Shown here piece by piece: positions 47,485 to 58,592 of a stretch of 64,000 nucleotides of DNA. A model generated the notes under the pieces. It was not told the origin of the DNA, searched no databases, and saw only the letters and a list, made by a program, of their open reading frames with translations. The translations under genes and the position numbers were made by a program. Source of the DNA: Voacanga thouarsii (Eukaryota; Streptophyta; Magnoliopsida; Gentianales; Apocynaceae); contig JANUWF010002061.1 in assembly GCA_026120185.1 (NCBI GenBank), forward strand, positions 186,001 through 250,000, in the 5' to 3' direction. The first letter of the stretch is position 1, and each line of letters opens with the position of its first letter.

Positions 47485-47838
47485 ATGACCGACCCCGAAG
47501 CTCCAAATCCAAAGCCCACCGAGAACCTCCCTCCTCAATCGTCAAACAAAGTTCCGATTGGGTCCTCAGGCAGTGGGTTTTCCGGTGGAACGCGGTACCC
47601 CAACCCACCCGACCCGGCCAATCCGGACCCTGCTACTCTCAGAGAGCAATGGAGGTTCGCTATTAAACAGTACAGCAGATGGTACTCTCATGCTTGGGGT
47701 ACTGCAATACTTGCTGGGCTATCTTTCTTTGCTCTTGGATGGATTATTAAGGGCTCTAATCCTTTGCCCTCCTTCAGAAGCGAAAATCCCCAAAATGGTG
47801 ATAAAGATAATGTTGCTGAAGGGGCGAAGCAAGGTTGA
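47485..47838 (+). CDS. Small single-pass membrane protein, unrecognised plant family
   Basis: Intronless 117-aa frame with ATG at 47485 (MTDPEAPNPKPTENLPPQ). The frame continues upstream only through a GTG. The first 60 residues are rich in Pro, Ser, Gly and Asn (GSGFSGGTRYPNPPDPANPD). A conserved-looking REQWRFAIKQYSRWYSHAWG leads into one hydrophobic segment, TAILAGLSFFALGWIIKG (about residues 73-90), and a polar tail. I do not recognise the family. The pattern (Pro-rich N-terminus, Trp-rich pre-membrane part, one membrane helix) suits a small organelle or endomembrane protein. A strong donor GTGAGT at about 47849 just after the stop suggests an intron in the 3' UTR, rejoining near 48970. 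The gene starts about 320 bp after Copia element 3. Confidence 0.7.
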   Translation: MTDPEAPNPKPTENLPPQSSNKVPIGSSGSGFSGGTRYPNPPDPANPDPATLREQWRFAIKQYSRWYSHAWGTAILAGLSFFALGWIIKGSNPLPSFRSENPQNGDKDNVAEGAKQG

Positions 47839-49400
47839 AATAAGTTGGTGAGTCTTATTCTTGGTTAATTTTCAATTTCTGAACTTTTTGAATTTTAGTG
47901 TCTTGATTCTCCACCTTATTGTTGTCTAGTTAGTTTATCTTATGTTGCTCAGCATTCTTGGTTTGTTCGAAAGTTTCAACCTTTGTCAATAAAACTTAGT
48001 ATGTGGATATTAATGCGAATATGAAATTAAAGTTCTGTGTTCCTGGATAAAATGCTTTCAAGAAGTAAGGGGGTTCTTGAGCTAATTGAGCTTATTGTGA
48101 ATGATTTAGCTGAAGTATGCCGGTGGAGATATATAACACAATAGTTTGTCTCTGTTAAGAGTGACATCTGGAAGTTCGTCCGTATATATAAGGATGGACG
48201 CATCTATATTTAGGAAATGGTGTAGTTTAATTGCAGTCTAATTGATCATACTGACGGAACCTGTATGCAAAGATTACGGATAAGGTGGTTCTTAGTAGTG
48301 AGCCATTTAGCAGCGATTTTCCTGAGATGTATCCTTTGTGAACAGAGATGTTCTTATGAAGTGCTGGATTGTATTCGGCTTCTACTTTAGTGTGTATTGC
48401 TCAAGACCCTTGAATTATATACTTGTTGAACTTTAATAAACTGATGAACTAATACATATTTCAACTTTAGTAAACTAATCCTTGTTTGTCTATTTAATGT
48501 GACAATTAGAACATACAGCACAAGTTTTGTGTTAGATTTTGCATCTTGAAATCTTTGTTTCAGGATTATTCAGTGTTTGTAGTAATCATCAAGGTTACAA
48601 ATGCAGCCTACACAATGTTTCTTAAACATGATCAGATAGCTGGTCTTGTTTGTACCCCTTCTGATGCTTGCTACATCCTTCTCCTCCCTAAAGTGTTTAA
48701 TAGCTGTTAATATGATTATTCAATCGTTGATTTCTTCAGCAGTTCACATAGTTCTATTTGTTTCTTTTCTTGATGAATTTGTGTGCTTGTGTTTTTCTGA
48801 TGAGATAGTGTATTGTGTTTGCTTGTGTAATGATTGGCCAGTTGTTAGTTTGAGAAAATCACTGAGAGGATAAGTTATCTGCTGGATCGTTATAATCTTT
48901 ATTTTGACATATGTGCTGCTGGAATGTATGGTTTGATTTATGTAAAGATATTGCTCAATTTTATTTTCAGATTTGCCCACAATTATGGCTGCAGTGTAAA
49001 AGAAGAAAAGAGAGAAATTTTCATTCCAAACTTCATGAGCTGGCCTTGTGAAGAGCAAACAACTCAACGAACACAAATATTTCAAAATAACAGCTAGAAG
49101 CCTTTTGATTTTGGAGTGGCAAAATGGACTCTTTCTGGGAGCTCCTTGGTTTTGTGATTATGTAATATTAGTTTAGCTATGTGATGCTGGTTTTCTCAAT
49201 GTTGCCGGACATTTGTGCCTCTTGGTGTTTGTTGAAAGGAAACAGAGTAAATAAAGACTATCTTCGCATGTGGTTAGAGATGTAATCAGTTTAAGACTGG
49301 AATTGCGGCAAACTGTAATGAAACCTATATGAAGTTACAGAAACAGTGTGTACAGTTTAAGAGTAGGCCTGGGGGGCAGGGTCTTATGTCTTTTCTGGTA
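47839..49400 (+). other. 3' UTR, with probable intron, of the small membrane protein gene
   Basis: Donor GTGAGT near 47849 and an acceptor near 48969 (ATTTTCAG) frame a 1.1-kb non-coding intron. The terminal exon probably runs to about 49250-49330. A small open frame at 48646-48873 has no domain. Confidence 0.45.
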
Positions 49401-50065
49401 GGAAGAACTCAGAGAACATTTGTGCCATTTGTTGAACATGGAACCGATAGCATCCAAATAAAGAGTACCTTGCTGCTGCATATTTTCTTCAACCTGTGAA
49501 TGGTGAAGAACTGGACAGCTACTAGAATTTTTCCCTAGTCATTGGCCTTTGCTGCATTCCTATTTTATGCGGTCGTTTTATTTGTTTTCCCTCTATACTC
49601 TTAAAAGATGGAAGAAAGATTGGTAAAATTTTTGGGGTACAGAAATACGCTAGTTTGCACTACCATTTTCCTTTTCACGTATAACAACTAATCATCCAAA
49701 GAATAATTAAAAGGAATAGTCATTTGATGGTACTGATTAAATGTCAATACAGATACACCTTACATATACACAAGAGTAACAAAAATATTATCCTATAGAA
49801 CGGTGGAAAATGAAAGCCAACCAGAGTAACTGCATTAGTGGAATCCCGCTATCTCTCATTGTCAAGTGAAAAGAGGAGCTTCCAACAGGCTAGCGTAGGA
49901 CATGGTAGCGTAGAAACCTCTTATGTTTGAAGTGTGAACTTTGTTGCAAATGACTTAACCTGGCAATTTTCATGGAACAGGATACCTCTGTGTATATATA
50001 TGAACACAGCATGCTTTCTGTTCTGAATGGGGTCGAAGATGTTGTATTGGATTTGGTATCTACCC
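49401..50065. other. Convergent 3' ends of the membrane protein and RABA1 genes
   Basis: AT-rich DNA between two converging genes; the part from about 49800 on is probably the RABA1 3' UTR. No other gene seen. Confidence 0.5.
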
Positions 50066-51958
50066 TTATCCGGAGCAACAACTATTTTTCTTGAGATCTG
50101 ATACATCATTTGTTCCAATGTTAATAGTTTGTCCCTTAGGCAAAGATGTGGGATCATCTCCAATGTCAAGAGCCTTCCTGCTGACAACGCGATAGATTTG
50201 AGTCAGCACCTCCGTGAATGCATTTTCAACATTCAAGGCCTCAAGAGCTGACGTTTCCATGAAAAAGGTGTTCTCCCTTTCTGCAAATGCTTTAGCATCT
50301 GTGGTGGGAACGGCTCGCAGGTGGCGGAGGTCTGCCTTGTTTCCTACGAGCATGATAACAATGTTTACATCCGTATGGTCGCGAAGCTCCTTAAGCCATC
50401 TCTCAACATTTTCATATGTCACATGACGAGTAACGTCATACACGAGCAAAGCTCCAACAGCCCCTCGATAATAGGCACTTGTGATAGCGCGGTACCTTAA
50501 GCACAAGAAGAAAGATATCAGATTAAGTGTTCCAGTTCAATCTAAGAATGACAGGTTTAATATGCCGTTGAATTCTTTTTCATCTAAATATGGGACTGAA
50601 TATGGAAACTTTATTGAAGTACAACATTGAATGTTTGAAAACCTCGAGTTAGCCAATCACAGACAAATAGTGTAGTTGGGAAATAAATGAACATGTACAC
50701 CGTCTTAAACTTATTGTCCTCCGGAACCAAGCTGCGAACTTCCGGGTCAAAACCATCAGAGTTTCTTTTATTATTAGAGTACTATATCATCTGAAAATTG
50801 GACAGGTAGTAGATTTCCCCCGAGAGCCTTCTCCTCGGGAATCTTTTCTGTTGAGAAGCTTTATTTTTGTTCTCTTTGAAGGTAGTTTACAATGCTAGAT
50901 TTACAAATGAGGCGCAAGAAATGTGTAAAAACGGTGTGCTGACGTCCCTATCTCATCCTTGGAAACATGAGAACTAAAACTTCAAAATGAACCCCGGAAC
51001 AGTAATACATTGCTGATCAAATCAGTTAATTAGATGCCTTCTGAAACTCTAAAAAGATTATCCGCTAATCTAAATTGCTGGGTTTTGTCTATGCTTTCTA
51101 ATTTTAGATCTTTTTCTGCAGACGTGATCCATCAGAGCACTTTTGCAACAGTAGGTGATAGTCTTAGCTCAATAACTTTTGTTTGACAATGACTATTTCA
51201 GAAGCATCAAATCAAACCAAACCTTTAGAGCACTATTAGAGCACTTTTGCAGTAGTTGGTAATAGTTATCCATCAGTATTTCAAAAGCATTAGACAATCA
51301 GTCATTTGAACCTGATCAAACCAAACCGACCCAGGCCAAAACTTTTCATGGACAAGACATACAGGAATAAACACGCTCCCGATTATCTAGGGGAGAGACA
51401 AACTTGTCAACGCCTCTATCATCATCATAATCTATCTTTATTTTCGTTGAAAATCTAACATCATCCCTAAACAAGGCAGAGATTTCATTTAATAGGAATG
51501 GCAAATGGTCCGTTCCTATTCCCATCCCATTCTCGAATTGGGGGGGGGCGAACATGTTCCTTAGATAACAAACATTGTGCAATCTTAATGAAGCAACTGA
51601 AATGTCACAATTTGCTTCCATTTTTGAACACGTTTGGCAATTCATGATATGGAACGCATAATCTCCACAATGTGAAATGCAGAGAATACAAATATCAAAC
51701 ACTTGGATGCACATAAATGTGGGTGGTGAGTTAGAACCTTTCTTGGCCAGCAGTGTCCCAAATCTGGGCCTTAACGACCTTGTCATCAACCTGGATACTG
51801 CGAGTGGCAAACTCAACGCCAATGGTGGACTTAGATTCTTGGCTGAATTCATTGCGGGTAAAGCGAGACAATAGGTTGGATTTTCCGACACCGGAATCCC
51901 CTATTAACACCACCTTGAAGAGATAATCGTAATCCTCATCAGCCCTATATGCCCCCAT
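50066..51958 (-). CDS. RABA1: RABA1-type small GTPase
   Basis: Two coding exons, 51958-51738 and 50495-50066, with a 1242-bp intron splitting the Arg after WDTAGQE; 216 aa. Start [20 protein letters not shown] is the RABA1 form. Guanine-nucleotide motifs: P-loop GDSGVGKS (20-27), switch I Thr45, WDTAGQE (68-74), NKAD (126-129), ETSAL. The C-terminus CCSG carries the paired cysteines (213, 214) for geranylgeranylation. RABA1 (Rab11-like) GTPases act at the trans-Golgi network and recycling vesicles, in secretion, cell-plate growth and tip growth. The intron position after the second G motif is usual for plant RABA genes. The ATG is preferred over in-frame upstream codons because the family starts here. 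The gene appears intact. Confidence 0.95.
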
Positions 51959-51989
51959 GTCTGTAATAATGCTACGGGTGATGTTCGTG

Positions 51990-52018
51990 AGAGAGAGAGA
52001 GAGTGTGTGTGTGTGTGG
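51990..52018. repeat. (GA)n(GT)n run in the RABA1 5' leader
   Basis: GAGAGAGAGAGAG passes into GTGTGTGTGTGTG about 35 bp upstream of the RABA1 start codon, so on the transcript it is an (AC)n(TC)n leader. CT-rich leaders are common in plant housekeeping genes. Confidence 0.85.
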
Positions 52019-52019
52019 G

Positions 52020-55000
52020 AGAAACCACATCAAAAAGAATGCTTGGCTAATTGGTTTCATGGCAATGGCGACAACAAATTTATGTCCGCACATTTAGGAG
52101 GGAAAGGGAGAAAGGCCAGGAAATCAACAAGACCATCAGCTGCATCGATTACTCTCCGTCATTTTCCATTCATTTTTGTTCTAATTTAGTAGTACTATGA
52201 ATTTTTCATACTTATATATTTCTATGTAACACAGGATCATTCCATATTATTGTTGAACCAAAAGTTAATAGTCACCAGTAATTTGTAGCTCCAACCTTGG
52301 ATTTTTAAAAGAATGACTGGCTGCTGTCTCGACAATCCTAGTTTGTTTGTCTTAATTAGTGATAAATTTGGTGCCAGTGTAATTGAATAAGAATTAGATT
52401 AAGATAATTTTGTTGGAAGGTAATACAAAAATATTAAATATATAGTGTTAAAGTAAAATTTAAATAGATCAAAGAAAGAAATATAATGTGACGTGAGTAT
52501 ATAATAATTTATTAAAAATAAAAATTATTTAAATAATATTAAAATAATAATTTAATAATTAAATATTTATGATTACTATAGAATATATATTAAGTAATAT
52601 TATAATACCGCATAATTTGAAAGGCAAATAATTAAACATTAAACTCTCACGTGGAGGAGATTTCCATCCAACTCCTGAAAGAATATATGCGCATTTTAAA
52701 GCTCTTCTTCCCCAAAGGATATTCAAGCGGGTGCAAATGGCTGATCCACGCTCTTGCTAAAAAGCAATTGTCTCTGAAAGTTTTCACTTCTTCTACGCAT
52801 GGATTCCTCTTGTTGGATACTAATCCAACAAGCCCCCGTTAAGAAATCAACTAATCAACTACTTGTCTGCGTCGCGTCATCTAGGTTGAGTTCCGTACCC
52901 AACATATCTCCACGTTCAGAGTAGTAATATAAAGTACTGATGCATATGGAGTAGCAGCAGTGTGTGTATGTATTAGTTGGGGTGTCTGATCGGATCCCTG
53001 TCCCTGCTGATGATAAATGATGATTATCAAATGTGATGGTTCATGCAAAAAAAACAGTACTTCTCTGCCTGTGACGTTGGAGAAGGAAGAAGGAATTTTT
53101 GCAGACTGATAAATCCAAATCACTCAGCCTCAATCAATCAAACCCATATAGGATTTTAACTGTTCTCATCATTTTGCACGTAAATTTTCTGCACCACTCA
53201 ATCCCACTTGACCCGTCAACAACCCTCCAAAGACCATCTCTTTCTAAATCTCCTCCTGACGCCAAGCCCCCTGTGCCCCCCGCCCCCTACCCAGTGGGCC
53301 TGGTTTTAATGGCCGTTTGGATGAAAATTGGAAGGAAAAGGTCAAAAGAGGAAACTGAGAAGAGGAAAGGAAAAGAATGCCGATTTACGTGAAACATTAA
53401 CTTCTTTCCGTTTCGGGTCAGACCTCCTGATTCGTGCAAAAAGAAGATCACGTTTAAGTAGTACAATTCTGACGAATTAGTGATACATTCAGTCAAGACT
53501 CAAAGCCAAAGCGGTCTGGTTCTGTCCCTAACCCCCAGAAGCTGGGTGACACCACTCTATGATATGGCTACGGCGGAGTGGGGTGGCTGTTTTTGGTGGT
53601 AGGTTTACGCTAATTCCTTTACCTAAATCCACAGTGGGCAGTTAGACACACGACAAGTTGGCATGTTGCAGTGGCATGATGCAACTCATTTTGCAATTTA
53701 CACTATACAAGGAATTGGCTATGGCAATATGCGTGGGGAAATAATTCTGCCCTACAAGAAAAGCCAACCATGGCTTCTTGGGAATGACAACACACTGCTT
53801 CCTGCTTTGCCCTAAACCAGCTTATAGAATCCTAGATGTCTAGAGATATTTCATAAACAAAGCTATTGAGAATAAGTAGTACTGCTAAGATGAAAAAGGA
53901 ACAAATCAACAGTTCTACATGTCTTATTGAGATTGAGATAACAGAACAAAGAGAATATGGAATCAGTTATGTGTTGCACATTTTGACATATTTTAATATG
54001 TGTGAAGCCTTGCAATGCATTTGTATCGTAATTATCTCGCGCTAACTGCTTGAGGAAATGATTCTCTAATGCTTCTAAAAGAAGATTGAAAATGAAGGGG
54101 AAAAAAATGATCTTGCACTGATTATAGGGATTATGAGCTTGCATTGATTTCTTCTTTTCCACTCACTTTCTTCATTCTTTACTAATATAGTAACATGTAA
54201 AAGCTTAGTCTTTGTATCAGTTCTAAGTTTCAAGAATAATTCATAGAGTGCCAACTGACAGTTACCCCACCCCCACCAAAAGGGAGAAAAAAAAAAAAAC
54301 TCATGACTCGTGTATAGAAATTTTTGGACAGTGTGCTCTTGTGCCATCATGCTTATAACTGTATGCTTCAGCCTGCAATGTGGCAACATTTCCTTGATTT
54401 CGAACATAAAGCAAAATATATATGAAGCTTACAAGTTACAACCATGTTTGCTTTGCTTTCCTTATAGAAAAAGGATTTCATCAAAAGCTGGCAGAAATTA
54501 TGAAGATGATGATATCACAAACATTGGATGGGTGCAGCTTCGCATCAATAGCTTCAACTATGCCATTGTGGATATAGTTATCCACTTTAACCCACATTTC
54601 AATATACTGCATCCCTGGGCAAGAAACAAAGTACACACATCTCAAGTCCAGCTAGAAAGATCATCTTTTGTTGCCTATTAACTATCCGACTGAAACAGAC
54701 CTACAGCTATAACACTAGAGCTAGAACTCTACTGGAGATCAGAGAGGGAAAAAAAGAACCGCGCAATTAGTCATAGCAAGCAACGAACCCCATCCAGCTC
54801 CTTCAACTTTAATACGTCTGCGCTATATCTGTAATTCATTTGAACACAAGTAAATCAGCTTTTAATCAACGGAAAAACGACAGAGAGTACAAAAGAAAAC
54901 AATGTGAATGCTCCTTGTGGCCTGTGGATACCGGATGACCAAGGCTGCATTAAGCTATTAAAGTAAACCAAGAAATCAAAGCTCGTAAAGCTGTAAGCTG

Positions 55001-55102
55001 ACTTCTGCGCAGAGTAACATTTGCCAAAGGATTCAGTTTTCAAGACAATCATAATTCACACGAGGATGGAAAGCAAAACATAGTAAAATTTCTCACATCA
55101 AA
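52020..55102. other. Intergenic region between RABA1 and WOX9
   Basis: 52020-52200 should hold the RABA1 promoter and leader. 52380-52640 is very AT-rich. 53100-53560 is mixed and partly pyrimidine-rich, without a convincing gene. 54700-55100 is probably WOX9 3' UTR. Open frames here overlap on both strands and show no domain. Confidence 0.5.
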
Positions 55103-56823
55103 TCAAATGACAACCAAATTAAGGATAGCCGCAGATGATGGATGGTCTACCAAATCAATAGTGCTGTGATGGGTTGATGGAGCTAACGTGCGAATCAAGT
55201 AGTAGAAAGCGCCATGCTGCAGCGGGTGGAGGGTGACGCCCCATTCGTTGGTGAGAACAGGTTGACCAGATGAGTGAATGAGAACAGCGTCGTCTCCAAA
55301 TGCCTCTCGCACGTTAAAGGGAGCCATTGTCACCTCAAAGGCCACATCGTTGATGAAAACGGTCGATTTTGTAGGACCCACTCCGCCCGTTTCACCAACA
55401 CCTGCACCTTAACCCATTGAATCATTACTTCTCTTTTGCCAACATTTGCAGTTTCATGTACACGAAGAACCAATGCAGTAGTCAATCCATGCATACGTCT
55501 TCAGAGACAGAAATCATGAAATGCGGGCCAAAGACAAATCTATCCTTGTCTTTTTGTAAATATGACAAATCTGTCCCATTAGTTGCATACGAAAATGGAA
55601 GAGGTAAGAACACACATTGCACATCAATCACTTCCATGAAATGCTCTAGGTGCATATTGCTTTTGCATTCTCATTATTCTCATTCTTGATGAAGAACTCA
55701 TTTTCTTTCCGTTCATTTCTGAACCTGAACTCGTGAATGATTTGATTTGGTGGCTTAAAAAAGAAATGCTAATAGAAACTCAGACGAAGAAATACAAAAA
55801 GACCTAATCACCTTGAATGGCATTGATAGTTGAGATGGCAGTGATATTAGGAGAAAGAGTGCTTGGAGATGTAGTTGTATAGTAAGTTAGTTGTTGCTGC
55901 AGCTTCATCTTCTCATCTTCAGCCTTTTTTGACGATCCATGGTTCGTCATTAACAAGTCACTAAGTAAGAGACCAGAGCAATTCTCGATTGAATTATCGG
56001 TGACATGAGAGACGTTTGGTGCATCAGGAAAAGAAAACCCTTGAGTGTAAGCAGCACCACTTGAACCTCCAGGGGCTTGTTGCACTGGGAAGAAGAAGGG
56101 CACGGGCAAGAAATCATTGTGAGATTGGAGAAAGGGCTGGTTTACTGATGCCGTTGGGGAATTGCATGCATCCAGCATGTTCCTAGAACCCAATGAAAGA
56201 ATCTTGTCCGCTGAATTTGGGGAAGATTTATCCGAAGAAGATGAGGAAGACGACGGAGCAGTTGCCCTCGTGGGGGCGATGGATGTGATAGGTGGGGTTT
56301 GCTGAGACTGTGACTTGTTTTGGAGATGGCGCTGCTTGTGTTTGCTTCTGGATTTTCTGTTCTGGAACCAATAGAAGACATTAGCATCTCCAACTTGGCC
56401 GTATTCTTGTAATTGAGCTCTGATCTTCCTTATCTCATCCCTCGGAGGATTCACCATTCCCGAGTTGAATATAGCTTCCAGTATGCGGATCTGCTCTGGT
56501 CTCGGGTTCCATCTTGGCTTTGGTTCTGGACTTCTCTCCTCGCATCCTGCAATTTCGAATTAAATCATAATTTGAATGTTAATCAGTCACTTCCACACAA
56601 TAGGCATTCTCAGCATGACTAATTACGATCGAGAAAAGAAATTACTTGAGAAGCAGAACTCACGCAAGAAAATAGAGAAAACGATGTAGTTACCTGAGGA
56701 GTATGGGGATCTTTGGCAACCATTTGAGATGTGAGGAGAGTTTAGGTCATGCTGCCATTGATGATGGGAGTTGCAAGGTTTGGACTTGAACATACTAGGC
56801 CAGTGTCTATTTGATGAAGCCAT
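55103..56823 (-). CDS. WOX9: WOX9-type WUSCHEL-related homeobox transcription factor
   Basis: Three coding exons, 56823-56694, 56546-55812 and 55401-55103, phases consistent, 387 aa. The start [20 protein letters not shown] is characteristic of the WOX8/WOX9 clade. The homeodomain lies at about residues 53-116 ([20 protein letters not shown], helix 3 [14 protein letters not shown]). It is followed by a Ser-rich linker and a Gln/Thr-rich middle. The conserved C-terminal WOX9 region is in exon 3 ([32 protein letters not shown]). WOX9-clade proteins are nuclear factors that maintain cell division in embryo, shoot meristem and inflorescence branching. A canonical WUS box (TLxLFP) is not seen, as expected for this clade. 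No break or missing homeodomain residue is visible. Confidence 0.95.
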
Positions 56824-58500
56824 GATAGGGGCAATTATGAGGCGGAAGCTTCAGCGAGAGCTATAGCTGGTATTTAAGAACACAAACGGAAGATAAAGGA
56901 AAGAAAGACAAACAACCCTTTTGTTGGTCTTGGATTTTTGTCTGAATGAAACCGCTAGGCAAACGTAACGTCTCTTCTTATAGCCTCTTCCTCAGTCTCA
57001 CCTACTCCTGTTTTGAGTTCATTGTCAATTAATAAACAGTCCTCCCCATGACTGATGAAATAAAATATTGAAAGCAAATACAGAGAGAAATAAAAAAGAC
57101 AAAACCCTCAACAGGAATCGCCTGTGAAATCATAAACTAGAATAGAAACCGAATTAAATATAAAGTGAAGATGGATAGTACTGCCCCATACTCACAACTT
57201 GACATTAAAACTCTGGAATACTTGTTCACTATCGAAGTACAAGCCAATACCCCTGGAAGAGTGGCAAGAGAACGTTGAAAGACGCACATGCTGGGGCTTA
57301 CATTAGAATCATCATCAGAGAGAGCTCTTAATGCGAAAGGGTGGGAGGCTTCAGCTCTGAAAGAGAGAGATGGAGAGAAACTGTGAGGAGGGGGTAGTTT
57401 TATGTGTTGCTTCTGATCAGTTTGTCTCTTTGTATTGCATGATATGAGTTTTCCAGTTTTTTTCTATGGTGAGGATTCCTTCTTCTCACCTTGGTTTTAT
57501 TTGCAGTGTATTAATGGAGGGGTGTAAGATGGTTGAGAGGTTTAGAGGGGAGTGTGGGATTATTCTAATGGGAAGAGGTGGTTGCAGGAATAAATAAGGG
57601 GCCGGATAGGGTTTTAAAAGTCAAGAAAGCAGAAGTATGTAGTAGTATAGTGTGATTGTCCAAGCGGTGGAGAAAGATTTATTGCATGTTTTTGTTGTTT
57701 TGGGCAAAGTAAGGATGAGTGTTGGATTGACTCGAGGGGAAATTCAATGTTCGTTTCAAATGCTACTATCATCAGCAAGCAAAAGGCAAGTATTGACAGC
57801 TTTGAGTCTGTACAACTTTCTGGAGAAAAACGTAATCCAAATAGGCTGTAAGGAGGGCAGGCCAAGGCATGTTCATGATAGGTGAAGAACTATGTCGACG
57901 GTCTGATATTTCAAGCTCAAATTAGGCATGATTTTGCTAGCCAGCTAACAAGTTTGCCCACCATTACCTGCCTTTCCCTGGTTAAACATATTTGTACAGT
58001 CCAAGTGTTAAATTTATTATGATCACCAGAGGCAATTAATTATATAAATAATTTTATGTTTGCCATAATTAATAATCTATTTATTTGTGTTTCATCAATA
58101 GAGTGTATATTATGTTGTGTAAGTAACATAATTTTTATTCTATTTCAGTTCGATTTACATTTATGTTAATTGGCATGGATAGAAATATGAGGAAGAAGAA
58201 GACAGTTGGAGAGGTGTAGATTGAAATCCCTGCAACCATTGAGGATAATAATGGACTTCTGGGAAATTCCTTAACAATTCTCACCAGGAACTTACTAGAA
58301 ATCATTTATTCCCCACCATCTAGATTGCCTCTGGTTCTCCCAGCGTATGAATTTGCCCCATCTAATTCATGTTATGACATTAATGGACACGCTTAATTAC
58401 CTTAAGACGGGATTAAAACCATTTTTAGCGCGCCTTTAGTGATTATCTTGTTGAGTACACCAGTCAATTGAAAGAAATCGTGTTTCCTGCACCAAATAAA
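56824..58500. promoter_or_regulatory. WOX9 upstream region
   Basis: Upstream of the minus-strand WOX9 start, so read right to left. Notable are GA-rich patches at 57358-57400 (AGAGAGAGATGGAGAG), the sort of sequence bound by plant GAGA-binding (BPC) proteins. AT-rich DNA follows from about 58000. No coding sequence recognised; core promoter not located. Confidence 0.4.
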
Positions 58501-58534
58501 TGCAATTAGTATCTCAAAAAATGGTCTTGACTGA

Positions 58535-58592
58535 AGGGGTAGCCTTGGACTAGTGGTGACTCTTCTTGGATGAAGCCAAGTTTCAGTCAGAA
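58535..58592 (+). repeat. Possible tRNA-derived SINE head
   Basis: GGTAGCCTTGGACTAGTGGT resembles an RNA polymerase III A box, and AAGTTTCAGTC about 35 bp on resembles a decayed B box (GGTTCAAGTC). The wording 'CTAGTGGTGACTCTTCTTGG' is typical of plant tRNA-derived SINEs. No tail or target duplication was identified. Confidence 0.35.

Noticed and set aside
51346..51891. 181-codon minus-strand frame overlapping RABA1 exon 1
   Set aside because: It is the RABA1 exon read in another phase plus intron; the RABA1 frame explains the region fully.
53099..53392. 97-codon frame with a Pro-rich part between RABA1 and WOX9
   Set aside because: No start context, no domain, and overlapping frame on the other strand; looks like chance.
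57652..57700. tRNA-like wording GTGATTGTCCAAGCGGTGGA
   Set aside because: Only an A-box-like phrase; no B box or pairing arms follow.
58528..58589. Possible microRNA-like hairpin (TGACTGAA / TTCAGTCA)
   Set aside because: Only the 8-bp end pairs perfectly and the arms are unbalanced by an 8-base bulge; a decayed SINE head explains the sequence better.
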